In this document: positions 9,630-19,885 of the stretch, piece by piece
Layout: every line of letters begins with the position of its first letter
Numbering within the stretch: the stretch's first letter is position 1
From: Robertmurraya kyonggiensis
GTDB taxonomy: Bacteria; Bacillota; Bacilli; Bacillales; Cytobacillaceae
DNA: 64,000 bases
Direction: 5' to 3'
NCBI RefSeq assembly: GCF_005116465.1
Contig: NZ_SWBM01000001.1
Coordinates: 1,116,001 to 1,180,000, forward strand
The notes under the pieces: model-generated
What the model saw: the letters and a program-made list of their open reading frames with translations, nothing else
Told to the model about the DNA's origin: nothing
The model's database searches: none
Made by a program: the position numbers and the translations under genes

Positions 9630-9876
9630 GTTCTCTGTTAAAGATGGGTATTGAACCTTTTACATTGAGAAATAGAAGTAAAAATTCCGCCTATATTAAG
9701 AATTTCATCTAGTTCTCTATAAATAAGAGGAATTTTTTCAGTTAATCTATACATTTTTCATGATTTTAACGCTTTTTAGGTTAATTGGGGAAAAATCTCC
9801 GCCTATTTCACCTGGTATCTATTAATATATCAAAATAGACGGAATTTCTCCGGTTAAATGGGTACATCTGTAGAAA
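9630..9876. repeat. Dispersed intergenic element, copy 1
   Basis: About 245 bases of non-coding DNA that align from end to end with 48098-48345. Shared blocks include TTCTGTTAAAG at the left end, AAATTCCGCCTA, TAAGMGGAATTTTT, TCTCCGCCTATTTCACC, AACGGAATTT and TGGGTACA at the right end. Internally there are two similar half-units (about 9680-9746 and 9790-9860), each running from TCCGCCTAT to CGGAATTTTCCGGTTAA and able to fold by pairing TTCCGCxTAT with ATAxGCGGAA. No open frame is visible. It looks like a dispersed hairpin-forming element. Confidence 0.75.
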
Positions 9877-9928
9877 AAACATAAAGTTACAATGAAAGAG
9901 TCTTATTTTAGAAAACTAAATTATAAAT

Positions 9929-10318
9929 TTACCGAAGTTGTTTAAACAACTTATCTAAAATAGTTCCAAACATAATCCCAAGAGTGTAACGAACCAAATC
10001 CACAAGAAGAAACCCTTTACCAAGTATCAATGCGCCAATTATTGTATTGCGCAATTGGTTAATCCAATCTGCCCGATACATTTGGCTGAATTCGATGGAG
10101 AAACTGAAAAGAATACTGAGCATGACCGCTGTAAGGATGCCTTTTTGAACAAATAGAAAGCGGAATCCGAAATAGACCATCATGGCCCATAGGGCATCAC
10201 CAGCGTGTTCAGCTAGAAATGTGGGAAGGAGGAGTTCACCATATTTCCTAGAGGCCAGTCCCAAAATTATCACAAATACAATCGCTACAAAATATACGTA
10301 TCTTCTTTTTGTATTCAT
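9929..10318 (-). CDS. DUF2809 family small membrane protein
   Basis: 129 residues with about four hydrophobic segments. The motifs GLASRKYGELLPTFLAEHAG-like near residues 20-39, then GDALWAMMVYFGFRF, FSIEFSQMYRADWIN and GALILGKGFLLVDLVRYTLGI are those of the DUF2809 family. Its function is unknown. It is transcribed alone on the minus strand, away from the esterase gene, with about 270 bases of upstream DNA. Confidence 0.8.
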   Translation of the reverse strand: MNTKRRYVYFVAIVFVIILGLASRKYGELLLPTFLAEHAGDALWAMMVYFGFRFLFVQKGILTAVMLSILFSFSIEFSQMYRADWINQLRNTIIGALILGKGFLLVDLVRYTLGIMFGTILDKLFKQLR

Positions 10319-10588
10319 TCAAATCACTCTTTTAATATGACATGTATAAATTTTATAATACGGACGAGAAAATACAAGGAATATAATCGTGGTAAATACG
10401 AATATCATTAATAATGACAACGCTTTCATAGTGTCGTATTTTAATAGCAAGTACATATTTTGACGGAGAAATGGAGCTTACTTGAAATCTAACAGGTGAG
10501 CTCTATTTTTTTATAAAAAAGGAGGGTAGAAGGTCTAGTTATACGTTTTATTATTCAAAAATTCTGTTAAAAAAGGAAGGCGATCATA

Positions 10589-11536
10589 ATGCCAGTTGAG
10601 CCAAAATCGAAATTTGTGTTGGAACAAATTAATGCGCTAGGAATGCCACCTCTTGAAACCTTAACGGCTGAACAGCTGAGAGCTTCACAAGCCATACCTC
10701 GTAATGAGGATGTGGAACCAGTAGGTAAAGTAGAAGACCGAACAATACCAGGACCTGGAGGAGAACTCAAGGTTCGAGTCTATTATCCAAAAGAGGAACA
10801 AACAAGTTATCCCGGGCTTGTTTACTTCCATGGAGGCGGTTGGGTTATTGGAGATTTGGACTCTCATGATAGTGTCTGCCGTGCATTAACGAACCATGCA
10901 AACTGTGTGACGATTTCCGTTGATTATCGGTTGGCTCCTGAGAATAAATTTCCGGCTGCGGTGGATGATGCCTATGCATCCGTCCAATATATTCAGGAAC
11001 ATGCGGAGGAGTTTCAAATTGATCCGTCGCGGATTGCTGTGGGAGGCGATAGTGCAGGGGCTACACTTTCAGTCGTTGTAACGAACCTTGCTAAACAGGA
11101 CAATGGTCCGAAGATTTGTTATCAAGTATTGTTCTATCCAAGTACAGCAGCAGGTGTATCAACACCAACTGCTTCTAGTATCGAGAATGCAGAGGGCTAT
11201 TTTCTTACAGGCGATTTGATTAAATGGTTCATGAGATGCTATTTAAACAATAATGAAGAAAAACTAAGCCCGCTGGTTACACCTATGTTTTTCGAAGATC
11301 TAACCGGACTTCCACCAGCCATTGTTATCACAGCTGAATATGATCCGTTACGTGATGAAGGCGAAGCCTATGCAGAAAAATTAAAAGAAGCGGGTGTTGA
11401 AGTCGATTGCATTCGTTATGACGGAACATTCCACGGATTTGTTAGCATGTCGCAGTTAATTGACCTTGGGAAAGATGCTCTTGAACAAGCTGGTAAAGGA
11501 CTGGCAGAAGCTTTTAGCAAGACATTAACGAAGTAA
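10589..11536 (+). CDS. Alpha/beta hydrolase, hormone-sensitive-lipase family esterase
   Basis: A 315-residue soluble carboxylesterase of the HSL (family IV) type. The oxyanion motif HGGGWVIGD lies near residue 79, the nucleophile elbow GDSAGA near residue 152, the acid in EYDPLRDEG near residue 252, and the catalytic His in DGTFHGF near residue 283. A good AAGGAAGG site precedes the ATG. It stands alone between a divergent membrane protein gene and a shared bidirectional terminator. The substrate is likely a short-chain ester, which is family knowledge only. Confidence 0.9.
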   Translation: MPVEPKSKFVLEQINALGMPPLETLTAEQLRASQAIPRNEDVEPVGKVEDRTIPGPGGELKVRVYYPKEEQTSYPGLVYFHGGGWVIGDLDSHDSVCRALTNHANCVTISVDYRLAPENKFPAAVDDAYASVQYIQEHAEEFQIDPSRIAVGGDSAGATLSVVVTNLAKQDNGPKICYQVLFYPSTAAGVSTPTASSIENAEGYFLTGDLIKWFMRCYLNNNEEKLSPLVTPMFFEDLTGLPPAIVITAEYDPLRDEGEAYAEKLKEAGVEVDCIRYDGTFHGFVSMSQLIDLGKDALEQAGKGLAEAFSKTLTK

Positions 11537-11542
11537 GTGAAA

Positions 11543-11578
11543 TTAGCCTGACATCCAGGAAATCTGGTGTCAGGCTAA
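11543..11578. terminator. Bidirectional terminator between convergent genes
   Basis: TTAGCCTGACATCCAG pairs almost perfectly with CTGGTGTCAGGCTAA. It serves the esterase on the plus strand, and the stop codon of the minus-strand neighbour lies within it. Confidence 0.75.
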
Positions 11579-12024
11579 TATTGAACAATTATGGTTTCAT
11601 CCGGAATGACACTTTTGATAAATGCGATATCTCTTTCAGTTGCATTCGGTACAAATAATTCAGTACCCCAGTGACCTGAATGAAACACAGAAGATGTATC
11701 CATATCCAAATTTACCGTAAACCATTTGAACTCTCCAGACCGATTTAAGTGTGCCTTCAAGAGATAATCAGTAAGAGCAAAATCGTTTTCTCCTCTAAAA
11801 ATCGTTAAATTCCCCTCATACTTTTTATCCTTAAATAGAACTTCAACATCTTTAATAGTCTCTATTTCCTCATTCCAGCAATGAATTTCAATCGTATTTG
11901 CTTTGGGTAGAAAATAGTGAGTTAAAGCAGTCCAATAATCATAATTACCGCAAATTGGAAGACGAATGGCTGAATCCTCAGTCGTGTAGGTAGGGATCGA
12001 ACAAACAATTTGATCATGTCGCAT
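11575..12024 (-). CDS. Hypothetical protein (unrecognised)
   Basis: 149 residues, acidic, with no signal peptide or membrane span. It contains repeated aromatic/charged stretches (YDYWTALTHYFLPKANTIEIHCWNEE near residues 28-53, SGHWGTELFVPNATERDIAF near residue 115). I cannot name a family. It ends in the bidirectional terminator shared with the esterase gene and starts about 300 bases from the macro-domain gene transcribed the other way. Confidence 0.6.
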   Translation of the reverse strand: MRHDQIVCSIPTYTTEDSAIRLPICGNYDYWTALTHYFLPKANTIEIHCWNEEIETIKDVEVLFKDKKYEGNLTIFRGENDFALTDYLLKAHLNRSGEFKWFTVNLDMDTSSVFHSGHWGTELFVPNATERDIAFIKSVIPDETIIVQY

Positions 12025-12088
12025 ATTCTTATTTTCCTTTCTTGAAGGCGGTTTGTATTCATTATAATCGGTTAGAAACTTACTAGAA

Positions 12089-12253
12089 AATTATTTTTCA
12101 AATTACGAGGGAAATAGTTTATCGAAGCTATTCGATAAAAAAACATATAACGGAGAATTATACTTGGATGAAAATATGAGGAAAGAGATTACTAATCATT
12201 ATCAAAGAACCTTAAAGTACTATATGGAATATCAACAATGTCTTATGAAGTAA
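12089..12253 (+). pseudogene. Possible gene remnant
   Basis: The 308-base gap before the macro-domain gene has an open plus-strand frame ending at TAA 12251-12253. Its translation ends YYMEYQQCLMK and looks like protein, but no start codon with a ribosome site lies at its beginning; the only ATG, at 12176, would give 25 residues. It may be the tail of a lost gene or chance. Confidence 0.2.
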
Positions 12254-12331
12254 CAAAGTGTGAAATAGATTATAGTATTCTCTCAATCCATTTTCGTTTA
12301 TCATAAAGGTAAAAAGAGAGGAGCAACCCCA

Positions 12332-13303
12332 ATGCCGCTCGAAATTGTACGAAATGATATAACGAAAATGAAGGTAGATGCAATTGTCAATGCTGCAAAC
12401 ACTCAGTTGAAGATGGGTGGTGGCGTCTGTGGAGCTGTTTTTCAAGCAGCAGGTATTGCGAAGCTTCAAAAAGCATGTGACATAATTGGTCAATGTCCAG
12501 TCGGAGAAGCTGTTATCACAAAGGGATTTATGCTTCCAGCTAAGTATATCATCCATACGCCCGGTCCCGTTTGGAGTGGAGGTTCTCATCACGAAGCTGA
12601 GCTACTCAAGGCATCCTACATCAATTCACTAGAGCTTGCGAAAGAGAACGAATGTGTATCAATCGCATTTCCACTCATTTCGTCAGGAATTTACGGTTAT
12701 CCAAAGGAAGAAGCCCTACAAATTGCTGTTTCAGCCATAGGTCAGTTCCTCATGAGTTCAGATATGCATGTATATCTCGTAGTTTTTGATAAAAAAACGT
12801 TCGGATTAAGCAAACAGCTTTTTACTTCTATTAATGAATTTATCGATGAAAACTATGTGGAAGAATTAGAAATTCATTTTCATCGCTTACGGGAAGAACA
12901 TATAGTTTTTAACGAGGCACCATTAGAAAGTATGAGCAGCTTAGTTGAAATCGTTGAGGATCTAGATGAAACGTTTTCCCAAAGGTTGCTTCATTTGATT
13001 GATGAAAAGAACATGACAGATGTAGAGACATATAAGCGCGCAAACATTGACCGTAGGCTTTTTTCTAAAATACGCTCGGATGAAGATTACTTGCCAAAAA
13101 AGAAAACTGTCATCGCATTTGCAATTGCGCTACAACTCGACGTAGATGAAACGAATGATTTACTGTCTGCGGCGGGTTACACGCTTTCTCGTAGTAGCAA
13201 ATTTGACGTGATCATCGAATATTTTATCAAAGAGCAAAGCTACAACATTCATCAAATTAACGAAGCCTTATTCTCCTTTGACCAACCGTTGTTAGGCGCA
13301 TAA
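12332..13303 (+). CDS. Macro-domain protein with C-terminal helical domain
   Basis: 323 residues. Residues 1 to about 165 form a macro domain of the ADP-ribose-hydrolase/O-acetyl-ADP-ribose-deacetylase type: VDAIVNAANTQLKMGGGVCGAVFQAAG carries the ADP-ribose loop and its Asn, and ISSGIYGYPKEEA near residue 112 is the second phosphate loop. The tail, residues about 215-315, is a separate helical domain (YKRANIDRRLFSKIRS, KKTVIAFAIALQLDVDETNDLLSAAGYTLS) that resembles small helix-turn-helix folds. A GAGAGGAG site precedes the ATG. The next gene, 84 bases on, encodes a vWA protein, and the pair is likely functional together. Confidence 0.8.
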   Translation: MPLEIVRNDITKMKVDAIVNAANTQLKMGGGVCGAVFQAAGIAKLQKACDIIGQCPVGEAVITKGFMLPAKYIIHTPGPVWSGGSHHEAELLKASYINSLELAKENECVSIAFPLISSGIYGYPKEEALQIAVSAIGQFLMSSDMHVYLVVFDKKTFGLSKQLFTSINEFIDENYVEELEIHFHRLREEHIVFNEAPLESMSSLVEIVEDLDETFSQRLLHLIDEKNMTDVETYKRANIDRRLFSKIRSDEDYLPKKKTVIAFAIALQLDVDETNDLLSAAGYTLSRSSKFDVIIEYFIKEQSYNIHQINEALFSFDQPLLGA

Positions 13304-13326
13304 AAAAATGTCGCTTTCAAAGCGAC
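13303..13326 (-). terminator. Hairpin, terminator-like on the minus strand
   Basis: GTCGCTT and AAGCGAC form a tight stem at 13310-13326. On the minus strand it is followed by seven Ts. On the plus strand it lies between the macro and vWA genes without a T run, so it may only attenuate or stabilise that mRNA. Confidence 0.4.
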
Positions 13327-13387
13327 CAATCCAAATCTTCATCTTGCTATCCTTAGTTCATAAACATAAGAATGGAGGACATTAGAG

Positions 13388-14035
13388 ATGAAGCAAGATT
13401 TAACAGAATTAGTATTCATTTTAGACAAAAGTGGGTCGATGGCGGGCCTTGAGGGCGATACCATTGGTGGTTATAATTCCATGTTAACAAAACAGCAAGG
13501 AGCTGAAGGGGAAGCTGTTGTAACCACGGTTATCTTCAACCACGATTATGAGTTATTGCATGACCGTTTCAACATCAAAGGCATTTCTCCAATAACGGAA
13601 GAAGACTATGAGGTATCAGGTACAACAGCGTTGTTCGATGCTATTGGATTTTCGATTCAAAAAATCGCCAATGTCCAGAAGAAAACGAAAGAGGAAGAAC
13701 GTGCTGAAAAAGTACTTTTCGTCATCACCACTGATGGTATGGAGAATTCCAGTAAGGAATACAATGCAACGAAAATCAAAAAGATGATTGAGCACCATAA
13801 GGAGAAGGATGGCTGGCAGTTTATTTTTCTAGGAGCAAATATTGATGCTGTTACAACTGCAGCCAATTTTGGTATTAGTGAAGATTTTGCTGTTGATTAT
13901 CATGCAGACGAAAAAGGTACGCAATTAAACTATGAAGTTCTAAACGAGGCCGTGATGAATTTTCGAAAAGAGAAAAAAATTGACCGTAGCTGGAAACATG
14001 GAATCGAAGCTGATTACAACAGTCGTTCAAAATAG
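13388..14035 (+). CDS. von Willebrand factor A domain protein
   Basis: A 215-residue single vWA domain. The metal-ion-dependent adhesion site is intact: DKSGSM at residues 12-17 (DxSxS), the Thr in SGTTALFDAIG near residue 78, and the Asp of TTDGMENSS near residue 116. There is no signal peptide, so it is probably cytoplasmic and binds a partner through Mg. GGAGGA precedes the ATG. It follows the macro-domain gene and ends at its own terminator. Stand-alone vWA plus macro pairs occur near stress-response genes in other bacteria. The partner here is unknown. Confidence 0.8.
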   Translation: MKQDLTELVFILDKSGSMAGLEGDTIGGYNSMLTKQQGAEGEAVVTTVIFNHDYELLHDRFNIKGISPITEEDYEVSGTTALFDAIGFSIQKIANVQKKTKEEERAEKVLFVITTDGMENSSKEYNATKIKKMIEHHKEKDGWQFIFLGANIDAVTTAANFGISEDFAVDYHADEKGTQLNYEVLNEAVMNFRKEKKIDRSWKHGIEADYNSRSK

Positions 14036-14040
14036 AATCA

Positions 14041-14077
14041 AAAAGAGTGCAATCAGTAATGATCTGCACTCTTTTCT
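14041..14077 (+). terminator. Terminator after the vWA gene
   Basis: AAAAGAGTGCA pairs with TGCACTCTTTT across a 14-base loop, with a T-rich tail. Confidence 0.8.
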
Positions 14078-14140
14078 TATACAAACTCCTATACCAATTA
14101 GAAAATTCTGTTAAAATATTCTAAAAGGGGGGTATAGACT

Positions 14141-14420
14141 TTGGGTTCAAGAATTATGCATATGATTATTGGGAATAGAATTGCAGACGCATTATCGATT
14201 GAAGATAAGACAGCATTTTTACTCGGAAGTATTGCACCAGATGCTGTTTTCGCATATGAAGAGAAAAATGCCTCACATTTTTTCATAGGTACGTAGAGGA
14301 TTATACTCGAAGAGTGGATTACGATGGATTCTTACATAAATATAATTCAAGTGACGAAAATCCATATCTCCTAGGTTATTTACCTTTGATCAGATTGTTG
14401 GCTATATAGAGACTTCAGTT
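14141..14420 (+). pseudogene. Frameshifted remnant of a zinc-dependent phospholipase C-like gene
   Basis: It starts at TTG 14141 after AAAAGGGGGG. The first frame (GSRIMHMIIGNRIADALSIE, then LLGSIAPDAVFAYEEKNASHFFIG) stops at TAG 14294-14296. Reading on two bases out of phase gives VEDYTRRVDYDGFLHKYNSS and PYLLGY, which continue the same pattern (HFFIG-D-V-x-DYTRRVDY), so a single base seems lost near 14290. Further slips follow before recognisable D-C-W-L. The full-length family is about 250 residues, so this gene is both frameshifted and truncated. Confidence 0.65.
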
Positions 14421-14471
14421 GATTTGGGGATATTGAAAACAAAATCTTTAATAGGAAAGTAGGAGATAATT

Positions 14472-14705
14472 ATTTTTAAACTAGCGAAAATCATCTTTGG
14501 TGTCATCACTTTATGTTTGGCGAGTTATGGATTAATTACGAAAAATTTTGAGTTACAACCCTTTATGACGTTCTTTATGGGACTTTTTATATTGGTCATC
14601 GGCATAGAAGAATTGAAAAAAGGGAGAAAAGGAATTGGAATTGTGTCCATAGCCGCATGCTTATTTGCAATTTTTGTGACATTTCAAGGGTATATATTGA
14701 ACTAG
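14472..14705 (+). CDS. YczI-like DUF3953 small membrane protein, non-canonical start
   Basis: About 77 residues with two or three hydrophobic segments. The pattern (IFGVITLCLASYGLITKNFE, MTFFMGLFILVIGIEELKKGRKG) matches the DUF3953/YczI family. The homologous N-terminus lies upstream of the first TTG at 14517, in a frame with no ATG, GTG or TTG. AGGAGAT at 14461-14467 points to ATT at 14472 (or 14469) as initiator. Either an ATT start is used or the start has mutated and the gene is decaying. A terminator follows directly. Confidence 0.55.
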   Translation: MFKLAKIIFGVITLCLASYGLITKNFELQPFMTFFMGLFILVIGIEELKKGRKGIGIVSIAACLFAIFVTFQGYILN

Positions 14706-14708
14706 TAG

Positions 14709-14742
14709 AAGCATTAATCCAATTCGGGTTAGTGCTTTTTTT
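14709..14742 (+). terminator. Terminator after the DUF3953 gene
   Basis: AAGCATTAATCC pairs with GGGTTAGTGCTT (G-T pairs included) across a five-base loop and runs into seven Ts. Confidence 0.8.
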
Positions 14743-14894
14743 ATATAATTTAAGGAGAATTAGACATGATAAAAAGGGGCTAAAATCCGGAAATTGTACT
14801 CTTCCTACTTTAATTATAGCATACAAAATATATGCATTATAGACTGTTTATACATATTTAATGCTGTTAGAATCAATAGAACATAAAGGGATAG

Positions 14895-17501
<2,607 letters not shown>

Positions 17502-17525
17502 TGAACTGTCAACTTTATTTTATGT

Positions 17526-17559
17526 GCGGCGCAAAACTTACCTTTGCGTCGCTTTTTTA
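17526..17559 (+). terminator. Terminator of rph
   Basis: GCGGCGCAAA pairs with TTTGCGTCGC (one G-T) across a seven-base loop and is followed by six Ts. Confidence 0.85.
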
Positions 17560-17626
17560 GATGTGTTTGAAGTTTCTACTTTTTGTTATAATGACCATAA
17601 AATAGTATTTAATTGGGAAGTGAACA

Positions 17627-17788
17627 ATGGAAACAGACGTTTTTGAAGAGTTAGCTAAAAGGTATGACACAGAAGATAGATTGTCCGAAGTTGGATTTAT
17701 ATCAACGGATATACGAACATTCCATCACGGAAATCGTATCTTTATGAATCAAGATGCATCCATGTTCATTTGTAATAGTTGCAAATAA
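17627..17788 (+). CDS. Small ORF, 53 residues, possibly a truncated methyltransferase start
   Basis: The ATG follows GGGAAG at 17615-17620 and ends at TAA 17786-17788. The N-terminus, METDVFEELAKRYDTEDR, resembles the first residues of Bacillus SAM-dependent methyltransferases. The rest (RTFHHGNRIFMNQDASMFICNSCK) does not continue that fold and ends in C-x2-C. It may be a short intact protein or a methyltransferase gene broken by deletion. It lies between the rph terminator and a GNAT gene. Confidence 0.35.
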   Translation: METDVFEELAKRYDTEDRLSEVGFISTDIRTFHHGNRIFMNQDASMFICNSCK

Positions 17789-17823
17789 TAACATCGATTG
17801 AAACATCTAAAAGGGAGTTAAGT

Positions 17824-18333
17824 ATGTTTTATGAAACTGAACGTCTATACACTAGAAGATTTAAATTAAGTGACCTAGAAGATTTTCACGAAATGCAAAG
17901 CAATCCAAATGTTATGAGGTTTATCATTGGAAGAGGGAAAACAAAGACGGAAAACGCAGATGAGCTTTCAAAAGTTATAAAGGCTTATGACGATAATTAC
18001 TCGGAACTTCTAATCATGGCTATTTCAAAAATAGGTGATGCATCCTTAATCGGAACTTGCGCTGTAATTAAAACTGAAAAAGATGAATGTGAAGTAGGAT
18101 ATCGATTTTCCGAACGTCATTGGGGAAAAGGCTATGGCTCGGATATATTGAAAGGATTACTCCAATATTGTTTGCATGATTTAGAGCTAATGAAGGCTAA
18201 TGCTATTGTTGAAAAGGATAACATACCATCCGTAAAAATCCTCGAAAACTCACCTATGCAGTTTATTCGAGAATATGAGGAAGAGGATACGAATAATATT
18301 GTGAGATTATATGCATTAGATAAACTTGTATAA
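17824..18333 (+). CDS. GNAT-family N-acetyltransferase (RimJ/RimL-like)
   Basis: A 169-residue acetyltransferase of the Acetyltransf_3 type. It starts FYETERLYTRRFKLSDLEDF, as is usual for RimJ-like enzymes, has the acetyl-CoA pyrophosphate loop in RHWGKGYGSDILKGLL near residues 100-115, and the late KANAIVEKDNIPSVKILEN strand. ATG 17824 follows AAGGGAG at the right distance; the frame is open upstream without a better start. The substrate is unknown. No terminator lies between this gene and the RsbR-like gene 110 bases downstream. Confidence 0.8.
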   Translation: MFYETERLYTRRFKLSDLEDFHEMQSNPNVMRFIIGRGKTKTENADELSKVIKAYDDNYSELLIMAISKIGDASLIGTCAVIKTEKDECEVGYRFSERHWGKGYGSDILKGLLQYCLHDLELMKANAIVEKDNIPSVKILENSPMQFIREYEEEDTNNIVRLYALDKLV

Positions 18334-18442
18334 TCTTTCAATCTATTTATTGGATAGTTTTGTTAAAAAAACTACGACTTTTTCAATATGTACCATTATA
18401 ATATAGATATATAGAAATTTATGACGGTTTAAGGAGGAAACG

Positions 18443-19264
18443 ATGACAAACAAAACCGAATTCAGTACAACCTTAATACATAATGCAGAAAACATCGCTA
18501 GACAACTTCTGGAATACAGTCTGAATGCATTGCCTTTCGAGGTTCCGCAAGTAGTCATAGACAGAAATCTGAAATACCAAACGGAGTTTGTATCTTTCCT
18601 TGGAAAAGCAATGGAGTTAGAGTCAGAAGAAATTGTTGCGAACGAATTTAAAGAGTGGCACAAGATATATGTAGAAGAATCAACTTACGCATTAAATAAA
18701 GTATCAAGTTTGGTCGCACCATATCCAGCGTTTAGGCTATTTTTCCAAAAGAAACTCATGAACATGATGGAAGAGCTGAACCTTTCCTTAAAAGATTGCT
18801 TCTTTATCATTGGAAGATTTGATTATGTGTTGGATATCAGTTTAGCAGATTCGATTATTGCTTATGAACGATATAATACGGAAAAGCACAATCAAATAAG
18901 AAAAGAAATACTTGAACTTGCATCACCTGTGGTTCCACTACGAAACGGTGTGGCCGTTCTACCATTAATCGGTTCCATCGATCTTGATCGAACTGAACAC
19001 TTGCTGGAACATACGGTACCGAAGATAGGAAGCATGAACATTAGCACTCTAATCTTGGACTGTTCAGGAATTTATACAGTTGACACAGAAGTCACCACCT
19101 TCGTATTTCGCATGAGCGAAGTGTTGAAGCTATTGGGTATCCAAATGGTATTGACTGGCCTCAGACCTGAATTAGCTCAAAAAATGGTGCAGATTGGTAC
19201 TGATTTCTCTTCTTTGATCACATTTTCTAGTGTCAAGACAGCTTTGGATACATGGTTGTCGTAG
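18443..19264 (+). CDS. RsbR-type STAS-domain stressosome protein
   Basis: 273 residues. The N-terminal 150 or so residues are a helical sensor-like domain, and residues about 160-270 form a STAS domain (GVAVLPLIGSIDLDRTEHL, then LILDCSGIYTVDTEVTTFVFRMSEVLKLLGIQMVLTGLRPELAQ). This matches the RsbR paralogues that build the stressosome and feed sigma-B activation in Bacillus. TVDTEV is the region of the phosphorylatable Ser/Thr. AAGGAGG precedes the ATG. No rsbS, rsbT or sigB is nearby, so it is an orphan paralogue. Confidence 0.8.
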   Translation: MTNKTEFSTTLIHNAENIARQLLEYSLNALPFEVPQVVIDRNLKYQTEFVSFLGKAMELESEEIVANEFKEWHKIYVEESTYALNKVSSLVAPYPAFRLFFQKKLMNMMEELNLSLKDCFFIIGRFDYVLDISLADSIIAYERYNTEKHNQIRKEILELASPVVPLRNGVAVLPLIGSIDLDRTEHLLEHTVPKIGSMNISTLILDCSGIYTVDTEVTTFVFRMSEVLKLLGIQMVLTGLRPELAQKMVQIGTDFSSLITFSSVKTALDTWLS

Positions 19265-19328
19265 TTGATTTCAACCATAGAGGAAAATGTAAATAGAACT
19301 AAATACATAAATATGTATTTAACTATAT

Positions 19329-19362
19329 AGAAGCGATGCCTTATATGGCATTGCTTCTTTTA
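19329..19362 (+). terminator. Terminator after the RsbR-like gene
   Basis: AGAAGCGATGCC pairs with GGCATTGCTTCT across a six-base loop and is followed by TTTTAT. Confidence 0.8.
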
Positions 19363-19518
19363 TCTTTTGGCTATGTTCATTTGGATTTACTTTTTATTGA
19401 ATGGTCTCGATTTTCTTTCTCAATATTGCACCCGTTTCGTAGATCGTATAATGTTGTATTCAGCATTATGGTTCATCAACTTAAACGATTCAACTGATTG
19501 TGGGAGGTTTTGAAATTA

Positions 19519-19854
19519 ATGAATAAACAGGAACATCTAAATATGATCAAAGAGGATTTTCTAAATGCTCAAAAAGTACTCTTGGCCATTGGTGATGAAA
19601 CGCGTCAATCGATCTTATTAGTTTTAATGGGAACAGATTGTCAGACAGGCTTACGAGTGGGAGAAATCACTGAACAAACACATCTTTCTAGACCTGCTGT
19701 GTCACATCATCTAAAAATTTTGCGAGAAGCTGGTGTTATTCTAATGCGAAAAGAAGGGACAAAAAACTTTTACTATATAAATGTTCGTACAAAATTTGAT
19801 CTAATAAAAACACTTGTGTTGGATATTGAAAAATTCATGCAGGACTATTATTGA
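19519..19854 (+). CDS. ArsR-family transcriptional regulator
   Basis: A 111-residue winged-helix repressor (LLAIGDETRQSILLVLM, VGEITEQTHLSRPAVSHHLKILREAGVILMRKEGTKNFYYI). The recognition helix SRPAVSHHLKIL is typical. It has only one Cys and lacks the usual metal-binding CxC, so a metal sensor is unlikely; it may respond to an organic or redox signal. ATG 19519 is used, with GGGAGG at 19502-19507 a little far upstream. It is followed after 31 bases by a quinone-oxidoreductase-like gene, probably its target. Confidence 0.85.
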   Translation: MNKQEHLNMIKEDFLNAQKVLLAIGDETRQSILLVLMGTDCQTGLRVGEITEQTHLSRPAVSHHLKILREAGVILMRKEGTKNFYYINVRTKFDLIKTLVLDIEKFMQDYY

Positions 19855-19885
19855 AAAAATCGAAATAAATTTGGAGGAATAGGTA

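Noticed and set aside
13310-13326. Plus-strand terminator between macro and vWA genes
   Set aside because: No T run on the plus strand; it looks functional only in the other direction.
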